From Bacteroidia bacterium (GTDB lineage: Bacteria > Bacteroidota > Bacteroidia > B-17B0 > Aurantibacillaceae): DNA of 64,000 bases. Shown here one piece after another: positions 35,801 through 43,428 of this stretch. The notes under the pieces are model-generated. The model searched no databases, was not told the DNA's origin, and was given only the letters and a program-made list of their open reading frames with translations. Positions within the stretch are counted from its first letter, which is position 1; every line of letters begins with the position of its first letter. The position numbers and the translations under genes are program-made. The stretch is taken from the NCBI GenBank assembly GCA_016787705.1, contig JAEUTP010000008.1, positions 620,001 through 684,000 on the forward strand. Direction: 5' to 3'.

Positions 35801-36536
35801 AGCTGTTAAAAGGTATTAAGCGAACGTTGCTTTCTGCCGGCGTCCAGTATTCTGTAACAGAAGATAAAGCCTGTGAACCGAAAGGATCTAATAATGCGGC
35901 AACTGTTTTATTATCAATATCAGAGATAATACTTCGAGAAATGCCAGCAATAACAATAAAGACCAAACTGCCAACATAACCACTCGTCATGTTACGCGTA
36001 AAAGTTACCAAACTAAAAAATAAGCAACCAATAAAAAATGTATTGGGCAATAAAAAATAAATAAATGGCTGAAAAAAATTAATGAATTTAAATTCACCTA
36101 GTTGCCCGTTATCATTACTTGCTAACAGAAAAGCAATTAATAATCCAAAAATAATTCCGGTTAAAACAAAAACCGTTAGCAAAAAAGAAGCGCTGAACCT
36201 GCCAAATAAATAACTGAATTTGGTAATAGGTTTTGTGAAATAAAAAGAGAAACAATTGTATTGAAAATCTTTTTGAACACAGCCGGCCATTAAAGCCACA
36301 CAAATTAAAAGTGTGATTAAACCAAATAAATAATCGGTATTAAAGCTGGTTAAAATACCGGCAATGGTGGTTGCCGAATTTATATATGAATTGGTATCGG
36401 CTGTTACGCCGCTAAACATACCTGATACAGCCGCGCCTAATAAAAATGCCAGGGCAAGAAAAACAACAAAATAAATATAAACACCCGGCCGTTTTAGCCA
36501 TTGTTTTAATTCGTAAGCAAAAATTTCTTTGAACAT
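32838..36536 (-). CDS. ABC-2 permease fused to M1-family zinc peptidase
   Basis: A fusion of about 1232 residues. The start ATG at 36536 (MFKEIFAYELKQWLKRPGVYIYF) begins one base after the stop of the ATPase gene; the longer frame to 36587 would overlap it. Residues 1-580 contain about 12 membrane segments in two ABC-2-permease-like halves (the second begins TKFEFLKIVKSVFFFIIVG). About 590-750 is a beta region with N-terminal-M1-like sandwich strands. About 750-1190 is the M1 domain with HEVAHQWWAHQ (HExxH near residue 955) and the downstream Glu in SETMSQYSAL. The third zinc ligand and catalytic Glu are intact, so the peptidase looks active. Similar fusions with an ABC ATPase occur in Bacteroidota. 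Confidence 0.92.
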   Translation of the reverse strand: MFKEIFAYELKQWLKRPGVYIYFVVFLALAFLLGAAVSGMFSGVTADTNSYINSATTIAGILTSFNTDYLFGLITLLICVALMAGCVQKDFQYNCFSFYFTKPITKFSYLFGRFSASFLLTVFVLTGIIFGLLIAFLLASNDNGQLGEFKFINFFQPFIYFLLPNTFFIGCLFFSLVTFTRNMTSGYVGSLVFIVIAGISRSIISDIDNKTVAALLDPFGSQALSSVTEYWTPAESNVRLIPFNSYILYNRLLWIGLSFLLLFITYYRFNFNQFINPVSIFKRKIKETRSQPSKAIQSIGHLPKVKQVFDTSLTIQQLVFLTKFEFLKIVKSVFFFIIVGISVLLVAVISQFSGLIYGTETYPVTYMQIELASGTFTFFQMIMIIFYSGILIWREKDSKIDELIGSTPVKSSILFISKFFSLLFVSLLVNMVCIFTCICLQSLNGYTKFELGLYFTDLILLRVFGMSLLVALGLSLQVFFKNRYVAFFVMAFIVLGLPLILRALNYDNDLYRFNISGNTMKYSDMNGHGNTLPNFFVLKAYWMGLMLVLCTFAVAIYQRGKEQMFSTRWKQVLKNFKLSYKVTAIFGLLCFFGFGSIIYYNTRVLNKYKSEKEKEKEQANFEISYKKYEKELQPRVVESNLNVDIFPDELGTKIKGFYYLKNKHTKPLSKIFINFNSEITLKQFKFSVANKKFVDDKNNGFYGYELTTPLASGDSIKFDFDIEYFPKSFIMQSDEEMIVKNGSFFNSRILPSIGYDPRGELDENSTRKKYKLSPKPRMASITDTAAYANTYITHDADWMRFECVVSTKVGQTAVAPGYLLKDWKENGRHFFKYKMDAPILNFYSFLSANYIIKKDKWINPLDKTNSVNIEIYYTKGHEYNIERMIKGIKRSLDYYTKNFSPYQHKQVRILEFPRYETFAQSFPNTIPFSEGIGFIAKVDDADPNNVDYPFYVTAHEVAHQWWAHQVIGAEVQGCTVMSETMSQYSALMVMEKQYGQASMSKFLRYEMNSYLKGRSTEGKKEVPLLLCENQQYIHYRKGSVIMYALKDYIGEDTLNAALRRYIKKVAFQEPPYTTAYQFYDFIKAATPDSLKETVKDMFERIVVYDNSIKSWSYTKTNNGKYKVTAIIGCVKSVSDSLGKAKEVTPDNWFDIAVFSKSKLNAKQLGDVIYLKKHKITKSNQTIEFIVDKEPYMVGIDPHNKIIDKETANNIKDVNGKDTGTASDPLGGVVVKE

Positions 36537-36537
36537 A

Positions 36538-37407
36538 TTATTTTGTTTTAATATATGAGAAATAAACATCTTCCAGATCACCTTCAATAGCTGTAAATTT
36601 TGGGTCAGGCAAAGAATCGCTCATGACGTGTACCACAATTTTTCCTTCAGAAACCCTGGTTGAGATCACATTGTATTTTTCGCGATACTCTGTAATTTCT
36701 TCTTTATTGATAATTACCTTATATACTTTGCCTTTTAAAACTTCTAAAGCCTCGGTTGTTTTTCCTTTAAACATAACCTGGCCAAGATTCATAACCGCCA
36801 TATTATTGCAAAGGTTACTCACATCTTCAACAATGTGTGTAGATAGAATTACAATAATATTTTCTCCAACTTCGCTTAATAAATTATGAAAACGGTTTCT
36901 TTCCTGGGGATCTAAACCGGCCGTTGGCTCATCCACAATAACCACTTTTGGATTACCCAGCAAAGCCTGTGCAATACCAAAGCGCTGACGCATACCACCG
37001 CTATAATCACCAATATACCTGTTGCGTACCTCGTATAAATTGGTTTGATGCAATAATGCGTCACACACTTCTTTACGCTCTGTTTTATTGGAGATACCTT
37101 TTAATATGGCAAAATGATGCAGCATATCATCGGCACTTACCTTTGGATAAAAACCAAAATCCTGCGGTAAATAACCAAGCGCTTTACGCATTTCTTCTTT
37201 ATTGTTTATCACATCCAGGTTATCTAAAAAAATAGTTCCTTCAGTGGGTTCCTGTAAGGTAGAAATGGTACGCATTAAGCTGGATTTGCCCGCGCCGTTT
37301 GGGCCAAGCAAACCAAACATGCCATTTGATATTTCTAAATTTACATTTGATAAAGCGCGTAATCCTCCAGGATACACTTTACTGAGGTTTGATATTTTTA
37401 ATTCCAT
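36538..37407 (-). CDS. ABC transporter ATP-binding protein
   Basis: A 289-residue ATPase of the ABC-2 type. Walker A is GLLGPNGAGKSSLM (about 32-45), the Q-loop region is LGYLPQDFGFYPKVS, the signature is YSGGMRQRFGIAQALL, Walker B is VVIVDEPTAGLD, and the switch is ILSTHIVEDVSNLC. The final 70 residues form an extra regulatory C-terminus (EALEVLKGKVYKVIINKEEITEYR...). It is immediately followed (one base) by the permease-peptidase fusion gene, so it presumably drives that transporter. The substrate is unknown; export of peptides or a role in peptide clearance is inference from the fusion. Confidence 0.95.
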   Translation of the reverse strand: MELKISNLSKVYPGGLRALSNVNLEISNGMFGLLGPNGAGKSSLMRTISTLQEPTEGTIFLDNLDVINNKEEMRKALGYLPQDFGFYPKVSADDMLHHFAILKGISNKTERKEVCDALLHQTNLYEVRNRYIGDYSGGMRQRFGIAQALLGNPKVVIVDEPTAGLDPQERNRFHNLLSEVGENIIVILSTHIVEDVSNLCNNMAVMNLGQVMFKGKTTEALEVLKGKVYKVIINKEEITEYREKYNVISTRVSEGKIVVHVMSDSLPDPKFTAIEGDLEDVYFSYIKTK

Positions 37408-37528
37408 AATTGTATTAAAGATAAAGGTTAAGACGTAGTGGGTAAATTAAAAGTTACAGAAAGTAGAAATACTTACATGAACAGCAAAAAAGCGGGATGA
37501 ATGTCGTTAATGGAATATGTAAAATGTA

Positions 37529-38164
37529 TTATTTTACAAGTTTAAAATTTGTAACATTAATTTGCTTATCGCAAATAAAGAATTCGTCCTGTATGGCGTT
37601 AGAAGCCACAATAACCGTGCGGTTTTGAGAGTATTCTTTAATAATGTTTTTATACCAGGCTATTGCATTGGCATCTAAATTAGAAACAGGTTCGTCCAGT
37701 AACAATAAAGGTGTATCGCATAAAATAGCAACTCCTAATTTTAAACGTTGTTTCATACCACTACTAAATTGTTTTATGAATTTATCTTTTGCTGCTTCAA
37801 GATCCAACAGCTTAATTATTTCTTCGGTGGAAAGATCGTTAATGAAAGGTTTAAAAATTTTAGTGTGGTCGATCATCTCGGTTAACGTAAAATCTTCAAC
37901 TAACTGAATGTATGGTGACGCAAATGAAATATAATTTTTTATTTTATCAACCGGAATTATTTTGTCATCTACCTTATAAATTACTTCTCCCTCATTCTCG
38001 GTAATAAAGCCACTTATAACTTGTAATAAAGTAGATTTACCGGAGCCGTTGCCGCCAAGCACAACAACTTTATCGCCAGTATTGATAGTATAAGTAAGGC
38101 CTTTAAAGATCCATTCTTTGCTAAATTTTTTACCGAGATTATTGAGTTGAATGGAGAACATCAT
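37529..38164 (-). CDS. ABC transporter ATP-binding protein with altered switch region
   Basis: A compact 211-residue ATPase lacking an adjacent permease gene. Walker A is VVLGGNGSGKSTLL, the signature is FSSGMKQRLKLGVAIL (FSSG instead of LSGG), and Walker B is LLLLDEPVSNLD. The switch region reads VIVASNAIQDEFF, so the histidine normally found in STH is replaced by Asn. The protein is followed by nothing on its strand for about 120 bases. It starts one base after the lpxA stop, so it shares the lipid A operon. It could serve an unlinked permease. The substrate is unknown. Confidence 0.88.
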   Translation of the reverse strand: MMFSIQLNNLGKKFSKEWIFKGLTYTINTGDKVVVLGGNGSGKSTLLQVISGFITENEGEVIYKVDDKIIPVDKIKNYISFASPYIQLVEDFTLTEMIDHTKIFKPFINDLSTEEIIKLLDLEAAKDKFIKQFSSGMKQRLKLGVAILCDTPLLLLDEPVSNLDANAIAWYKNIIKEYSQNRTVIVASNAIQDEFFICDKQINVTNFKLVK

Positions 38165-38165
38165 T

Positions 38166-38939
38166 TTATATCCCTTTTACGATGCCGTCTTTTTGATTGC
38201 GGATAAAATCTACAATTTGTTTTCGTACTGCAGTTTCCGGCATTTCATTTTCAACAATTTCTAAGGCGTTAGAAATATTATGCCCGCGCACAAAAATTAT
38301 ACGGTAAATATCCTCTATTTGTTTTATCAATTCTTTGTCAAAACCTCTTCTTGCTAAACCAATGGTATTTACGCCAATAAACTGCAGCGGTTCTCTTGCA
38401 ACCCTGCAATATGGCGGCACGCTTTTTCTAACTAATGATGCGCCTGCAATGAATGAATGCGCACCAATATTTACAAATTGTTGTGCTGCTACAACACCTT
38501 CAATTATTACAAAATCTTCAACGGTAATATGACCTGCTAAACTGCCGTTGTTTGCAATAATAACATTGTTACCTATTGCACAATCATGCCCCAAATGTGT
38601 GTAACACATAATTAAACAGTTATCACCCACCTTTGTGGTCATGCGATCTGCGGTGCCTTTGTGAATGGTTGCAAATTCTCTGATCACCGTGTTTTTTCCA
38701 ATAACTGTATTTGATCTTTCGCCTTTGTATTTTAAATCCTGATTTACGATACCAATTACAGCACCCGGAAAAATTTTGCAGCCACTTCCAATAATTGTAT
38801 CAGGATAAATTAAGGCATTAGGATGAATGTGACAATCATCTCCAATTTCAACATCTTCGTATATTGTTGCAAATGCTTCGATAGTAACATTTTTACCGAT
38901 CTTAGCTTTTGGACTTACGTTTGCTAGAGGTGAGATCAT
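38166..38939 (-). CDS. lpxA: Acyl-ACP--UDP-N-acetylglucosamine O-acyltransferase
   Basis: First step of lipid A synthesis: transfers a hydroxyacyl chain from acyl-ACP to the 3-OH of UDP-GlcNAc. The 257-residue protein begins with the left-handed beta-helix of hexapeptide repeats (ISPLANVSPKAKIGKNVTIEAFATI, then IGDDCHIHPNALIYPDTIIG), with the catalytic loop MCYTHLGHDCAIGNN (His-containing). It ends in a helical C-terminus, GLARRGFDKELIKQIEDIYRIIF. It lies three bases after lpxC-fabZ, so the acylation steps are coexpressed, and an ABC ATPase gene follows. Confidence 0.97.
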   Translation of the reverse strand: MISPLANVSPKAKIGKNVTIEAFATIYEDVEIGDDCHIHPNALIYPDTIIGSGCKIFPGAVIGIVNQDLKYKGERSNTVIGKNTVIREFATIHKGTADRMTTKVGDNCLIMCYTHLGHDCAIGNNVIIANNGSLAGHITVEDFVIIEGVVAAQQFVNIGAHSFIAGASLVRKSVPPYCRVAREPLQFIGVNTIGLARRGFDKELIKQIEDIYRIIFVRGHNISNALEIVENEMPETAVRKQIVDFIRNQKDGIVKGI

Positions 38940-38942
38940 AAA

Positions 38943-40373
38943 TTAAGTCAATTGTGGTTCTGCTGTTTTTACTTCATGCCCTTTTACTTTAACGATCTGC
39001 GCCATCATTTCAGCTTCCATCACCGGTTTGTTATTTACATAAGCAACACCACGCATGTGGCAAATACCACGACGAATAGGCGTTACCAATACTAAGCTAA
39101 ACACAACCGTATCGCCGGGAATTACCATCTTTTTAAATTTAACACCATCAATTTTCATGAAGTAAGTTAAATAGTTCTCAGGATCGGGCACTGTTTTTAA
39201 AACCAAAACACCGCCACATTGCGCCATGGCTTCAATTAGCATTACACCGGGCATTACAGGGTTATCAGGAAAATGCCCTTTAAAAAATTCTTCGTTTAAG
39301 GTTACATTTTTTACACCAATAACATGCTCTTCAGAAAGCTCCATAATTTTATCTACCAACAGCATAGGCTGACGGTGAGGTAAAATTTTCATAATATCCA
39401 TGATGTTTAAAAGCGGTGGCTTGTTAAGATCAATTTTTGGATAATCTTTTTCCTGTTTTTGTTTTTTAGCTAATGCTTTTAATTTTTTTGCAAACTCAAC
39501 ATTGCCGGCATGGCCCGGGCGTGCTGCTAAAATGTGCACTTTCATTGGCCTGCCAACCAAAGCCAAATCGCCAACAATATCTAATAATTTATGGCGGGCC
39601 GGCTCATTATAAAAATGAAGTTTTGTATTATTTAAAACGCCACGTCCTTTTACCTCCACATCGGGCTTATTAAATACTTTACGTAAATGATCTAATTTAT
39701 CTTTTGGTAATTCGCTATCTACCAAAACAATTGCATTATCCAGATCGCCACCTTTAATTAAATTATGTTGCAATAACATTTCTAATTCTCTTAAGAATAC
39801 AAATGTTCTGCAAGGTGCAATTTCCGATTTAAACTCGCGTAGATTATACATCGAAGCATGTTGCGTACCTAATACTTCACTTCCGTAATCTACCATTACA
39901 GTTACGCGAAATTCATCTTGCGGTACCGCTAACATTTCTACTTTTTTGATCGGGTCTTCAAAGGTTAAATTTTCAGTTAATTCAAAATATTCACGCTCTG
40001 CATTTTGTTCAACAATGCCTGCGGTTTCTAATATCTCAATAAATTTTAATGAGCTCCCATCCATAATTGGCATTTCGGGGCCGGTAACCTGTATCAAACA
40101 ATTATCAATACCCAAACCCATTAAGGCTGCTAAAACGTGCTCTGTTGTATGTACTTTTGCGCCATTTTTCTCAAGCGTTGTACCACGCGATGTATCTACC
40201 GCCAGATCTGCATCTGCATCAATAATTGGCTTTCCTTCCAAATCAATTCGCTGAAATTTATACCAATGGTTCTCCTCTGCAGGATTAAAAGTTAAAGTAA
40301 CAGGTGCGCCTGTGTGCAAACCTACTCCCGAAATAGAAACGGGGCTTTTTATGGTTCTTTGTTTATCGCTCAT
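38943..40373 (-). CDS. lpxC: Bifunctional UDP-3-O-acyl-GlcNAc deacetylase / 3-hydroxyacyl-ACP dehydratase
   Basis: A Bacteroidota-type fusion of LpxC and FabZ, 476 residues. Residues 1-310 are LpxC: GVGLHTGAPVTLTF near the start, zinc ligands in VHTTEHVLAALMGLGIDN and HKLLDIVGDLALVG, and the catalytic His in AARPGHAGNVEFA. Residues about 320-466 are FabZ: ILPHRQPMLLVDKI, GHFPDNPVMPGVMLIEAMAQCGG with catalytic His and Glu, and KFKKMVIPGDTV. LpxC performs the committed deacetylation of lipid A synthesis, and FabZ dehydrates hydroxyacyl-ACPs in fatty acid synthesis, so one chain sits at the branch point for the shared hydroxyacyl precursor. lpxA follows directly. Confidence 0.97.
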   Translation of the reverse strand: MSDKQRTIKSPVSISGVGLHTGAPVTLTFNPAEENHWYKFQRIDLEGKPIIDADADLAVDTSRGTTLEKNGAKVHTTEHVLAALMGLGIDNCLIQVTGPEMPIMDGSSLKFIEILETAGIVEQNAEREYFELTENLTFEDPIKKVEMLAVPQDEFRVTVMVDYGSEVLGTQHASMYNLREFKSEIAPCRTFVFLRELEMLLQHNLIKGGDLDNAIVLVDSELPKDKLDHLRKVFNKPDVEVKGRGVLNNTKLHFYNEPARHKLLDIVGDLALVGRPMKVHILAARPGHAGNVEFAKKLKALAKKQKQEKDYPKIDLNKPPLLNIMDIMKILPHRQPMLLVDKIMELSEEHVIGVKNVTLNEEFFKGHFPDNPVMPGVMLIEAMAQCGGVLVLKTVPDPENYLTYFMKIDGVKFKKMVIPGDTVVFSLVLVTPIRRGICHMRGVAYVNNKPVMEAEMMAQIVKVKGHEVKTAEPQLT

Positions 40374-40424
40374 AACAGTAAAAAAATCGTGTGTTGTAAA
40401 TGTAGTTAAATTTACGAATTTTTA

Positions 40425-41321
40425 CTAAAACTGTAAATAGGGAAGCAGTTTATTATAAACAGATTCGTCTTTTATAATGTCCTTTAGGTTACTGGCGGCA
40501 ATAATAGCCTTTTTGCGCCAATCAAAGATGGTTTTTGTTAATTCGTAACTCAAATAAGGATGTTTATTTATCATCTTAAAATCGTCTTTATTCAGGTCAA
40601 TTTTTTTGATAAGAGAAGCATCTATTTTAATTGAATTTTTTACTTTTTCGTAAAGCTCCTCATTAAAACCATAAACTTCTTTTAACTGCTGAATGTTTGT
40701 ATAGCCGCCAAGAATAGAACGGTATTTTAAAATACGTTTTGCAAAGGTCGGGCCAATACCATTTAATTCGATCAAGGCTAAACTATCGGCAGAATTCAAT
40801 TCTACTTTTTCTTTTACAGTATTTTTTGTTGGAACAGAAGTTATTATTTCTTCCTTAACTATAGTCTTATTTTCAGATGCTTTTTTATTTTCAATTAAAA
40901 TATAAGGTTCCAGTTGCGCAAAAAAACTATCTGAAATACCATATACTTTTTGCACGTCTTTTTTTACTTTAAAAACAAATCCTTTATCGCGGAATTTTAA
41001 AAATGTTTTTGCTGTTTTTTCTTTAAATCCCAATAACAATAACTCATCAAATAAAACAGTGTTAGGATCAAACACAAATAAGTTATAGTCTTTCTTCTCT
41101 TCTGAGTAATTATTTGAAAACTGCTTTTGTGAAATTTCATAAGCGCTATCCAATCTTTTTTCCAACAGAGGCAAATTCTTTATCACAACGTTTCCCTCTG
41201 TAATAAAGCAGGGATAAATTATCCTGACCAACAATAAACTAAAACTAATTATGGCAAGAACCAATAATCCGTTGCGTTGTTGTTTATTGAAGCCAAAAAA
41301 ATTATTCAGAAAACTATTCAC
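40425..41321 (-). CDS. Helix-hairpin-helix (ComEA-like) membrane-anchored protein
   Basis: A 298-residue protein with one N-terminal transmembrane helix (about 17-38) after FNKQQRNGLLVL. A HhH DNA-binding module at about 176-230 reads VELNSADSLALIELNGIGPTFAKRIL..RSILGGYTNIQQLKEVYG. At least one earlier (FDPNTVLFDELLLLGFKEKTAKTFLKFR) and one later (IDLNKDDFKMINKHPYLSYELTKTIFDWRKK) HhH-like segment are present. This three-HhH layout is common in Bacteroidota 'helix-hairpin-helix' proteins. A role in binding DNA at the membrane is inferred. The start overlaps the permease gene by 8 bases. Confidence 0.88.
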   Translation of the reverse strand: MNSFLNNFFGFNKQQRNGLLVLAIISFSLLLVRIIYPCFITEGNVVIKNLPLLEKRLDSAYEISQKQFSNNYSEEKKDYNLFVFDPNTVLFDELLLLGFKEKTAKTFLKFRDKGFVFKVKKDVQKVYGISDSFFAQLEPYILIENKKASENKTIVKEEIITSVPTKNTVKEKVELNSADSLALIELNGIGPTFAKRILKYRSILGGYTNIQQLKEVYGFNEELYEKVKNSIKIDASLIKKIDLNKDDFKMINKHPYLSYELTKTIFDWRKKAIIAASNLKDIIKDESVYNKLLPYLQF

Positions 41322-42747
41322 TGCTTTTATTCATTTTAAACATGTAAAAAACAGGAATACCTAATAACATAATTAAAACACCCAAACCGGTATTTAAGGT
41401 TTTAAAAATCAACAGATCAATACAAATAGCTGATGCCAGTAAAATATATAAGGCCGGAAGTATAGGATAACCAATGGCTTTGTAAGGACGTGGTGTCTCT
41501 GGCTCTTTCTTTCTTAAATAAAATAAAGCAGAAATGGTAACGATGTAAAATACCAAAGAGGCAAAAGTGCAATAATCGAGTAACGACCCATATGAGCCAC
41601 TTAAACATAATATAGAGGCCCAGATGGCCTGGAACCAGAGAGCTTTTGAAGGAACGGAATTTTTATTGATGAATGCTGCCGATTTAAAGAACAAACCCTC
41701 TTTTGCCATAGATTGAAACAAGCGCGAGCCGGAAAGAATTAAACCATTATTACATCCAAACGTAGAAATGATAATCAAGGCGGCCATTAAATAAGAAGCC
41801 ACATCCCCAAACACGGCAGACATGGCTGCGGTGCCTACTCTATCATTTTGGGCATAAGCAATTCCCTTTTCAAAAACATTTTGCCCCTCAGATGACCCAA
41901 GCGCGGGAAGCAACATAAAATAAGCCACATTAGCCAATACATATAAAACCGTAACAATTAAAACACCGATTAATAAACCTAATGGGATGTTTTTTTGCGG
42001 CTCTTTAACTTCGCCTGCAATAAAGGTAACATTGTTCCAGGCATCGCTGCTAAATAAAGAACCAATTAACGCCACACCCATTGCACTTAATAAAGTAACT
42101 ATGCTAATATTTCCGCCGCTTGTTGCATTTATGTTGCCAGACCCTGAAAAAGGCAATTGCATGTTGTTATGCCAGTACCCCGCTTTGTAACCGATAAAAA
42201 AACCAATACCAATAAGCCCAAGAAGCGCCAGCAATTTTGCACTTGTAAAAACACGCTGAATAATTTTACCGTTATTAAGGCCCAGAGTATTTATGTAAGT
42301 AAGAACTAAAACAGAGCAAACGCCCAATACCTGTGTAGTAGAAACCGAAAAATTACCTATTTGCAATAAAATATGTTGCTCATCAAAAAAAGGAATAAAA
42401 ACACCTACAAATCTTGCAAAAGCAACAGCTACCGCAGCAATTACACCAGTTTGAATAACCGCAAAAACGGTCCATCCATACACAAAAGCGGTTAATTTAC
42501 CGTAAGCGCGTTGTATGTAAATGAATTGTCCGCCGGCTTTTGGCATCATGCCGGCCAGCTCGCCATAACTTAAGGCGGCAAATAAAGTAATAACTCCACT
42601 TATGAGCCAGCACATTAAAACCCAAAACGGAGAGCCCAAAACCCGCATCATATCCGCACTTACAATAAAAATGCCCGAGCCTATCATGCTCCCCGAAACG
42701 ATCATAATAGTATCGAACAGATTTAAACTTCGTTTTAATTCGCTCAT
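41314..42747 (-). CDS. APC-family amino acid permease
   Basis: A 477-residue inner-membrane transporter of the amino acid-polyamine-organocation superfamily with about 12 membrane segments. The hallmark first helix is MIVSGSMIGSGIFIVSADMM (the GSGIF unwound motif). LAGMMPKAGGQFIYIQRAYGKLTAFVYGW follows, then SDAWNNVTFIAGEVKEPQKNIP, STFGCNNGLILSGSRLFQSMAKEG and an R.KEPETPRPYKAIGYP motif near the C-terminus. These are typical of LAT-type or YhdG-type permeases. The substrate cannot be read from the sequence. It is divergent from the 42811 gene. Confidence 0.93.
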   Translation of the reverse strand: MSELKRSLNLFDTIMIVSGSMIGSGIFIVSADMMRVLGSPFWVLMCWLISGVITLFAALSYGELAGMMPKAGGQFIYIQRAYGKLTAFVYGWTVFAVIQTGVIAAVAVAFARFVGVFIPFFDEQHILLQIGNFSVSTTQVLGVCSVLVLTYINTLGLNNGKIIQRVFTSAKLLALLGLIGIGFFIGYKAGYWHNNMQLPFSGSGNINATSGGNISIVTLLSAMGVALIGSLFSSDAWNNVTFIAGEVKEPQKNIPLGLLIGVLIVTVLYVLANVAYFMLLPALGSSEGQNVFEKGIAYAQNDRVGTAAMSAVFGDVASYLMAALIIISTFGCNNGLILSGSRLFQSMAKEGLFFKSAAFINKNSVPSKALWFQAIWASILCLSGSYGSLLDYCTFASLVFYIVTISALFYLRKKEPETPRPYKAIGYPILPALYILLASAICIDLLIFKTLNTGLGVLIMLLGIPVFYMFKMNKSSE

Positions 42748-42773
42748 AATTGGTTTATGGTTTTAAAGATACT

Positions 42774-42781
42774 TAAATTTG
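42774..42781 (+). promoter_or_regulatory. Possible -7 element TAAATTTG before the 42811 gene
   Basis: TAAATTTG matches TAnnTTTG fully and ends 29 bases before the ATG, in the divergent spacer with the permease gene. No clean TTTG is seen at the expected -33 distance. Confidence 0.4.
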
Positions 42782-42810
42782 CAACCAATCAAAACAAGCA
42801 GTTTTTTTAA

Positions 42811-43359
42811 ATGAAAGTTATTGGCAAGCGCATAAGCATTTTACATAAAGAGAATTTATTAAGTATTGTAATTTTACCTACTACAGATAAAAAAAAGCTG
42901 AACCTGATGTTCTTATGGCTTTTTGCGTGGACCGTTTGCGGCGTAATTGTTTTAGTAAATTATTTTAAAATGTACGATAAAGATACACGTGTATTTATGA
43001 TGGTGTACCTTGCATTTTGGGCTTATTTTGAATTTAAGATAGCACGCGCTTTTATGTGGAAACGCAACGGGAAAGAAAAGATCTGGATCCAGAATGATAC
43101 AATTCACTATCAACGCGAGTTAAATAAAAAAGGAAAAGTAAAAGAATATAGTTTAAACCTTGTTGATGATTTTAAAATTATTGATGTGAGCAACACAAGT
43201 TGGGCCGATAACATCAATCAAAGCTTTTGGGTAAAAGGCGGTGAACGTTTGGAGTTTATATCGCAAGGCAGAGCTATACGTTTTGGCATGCAAATAAACG
43301 ATGAAGAGGCCCGTTCGGTTTTTAATGAAATCAATAAATTTATTTTCGGAAAGAAATGA
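42811..43359 (+). CDS. Small membrane protein of unknown function
   Basis: A 182-residue protein with two close transmembrane helices (about 31-50 and 60-80: LMFLWLFAWTVCGVIVLVNYF, VFMMVYLAFWAYFEFKIA) and no signal peptide. The soluble C-terminal half (about 90-182) has a beta-rich pattern, KIWIQNDTIHYQRELNKKGKVKEYSL then ERLEFISQGRAIRFGMQIN, that resembles PH-like membrane-proximal domains of small bacterial membrane proteins. I do not recognise a named family. It lies just upstream of the large sensor gene, with only 69 bases between them, but a link is not shown. Confidence 0.7.
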   Translation: MKVIGKRISILHKENLLSIVILPTTDKKKLNLMFLWLFAWTVCGVIVLVNYFKMYDKDTRVFMMVYLAFWAYFEFKIARAFMWKRNGKEKIWIQNDTIHYQRELNKKGKVKEYSLNLVDDFKIIDVSNTSWADNINQSFWVKGGERLEFISQGRAIRFGMQINDEEARSVFNEINKFIFGKK

Positions 43360-43428
43360 CCTTTTAGCAATTACTACTAATTAAAATTTGTTATAAATTC
43401 ATAGTTTCAAAAGCAGGTAAAGAGTTCG

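Noticed and set aside
36948..37235. Plus-strand open frame opposite the ABC ATPase gene
   Set aside because: It lies opposite Walker and signature motifs of a clear ABC ATPase on the minus strand.
43379..43393. TTAAAATTTG before the large sensor gene
   Set aside because: Spacing between TA and TTTG is one base too long for the -7 consensus; kept out of the promoter list.
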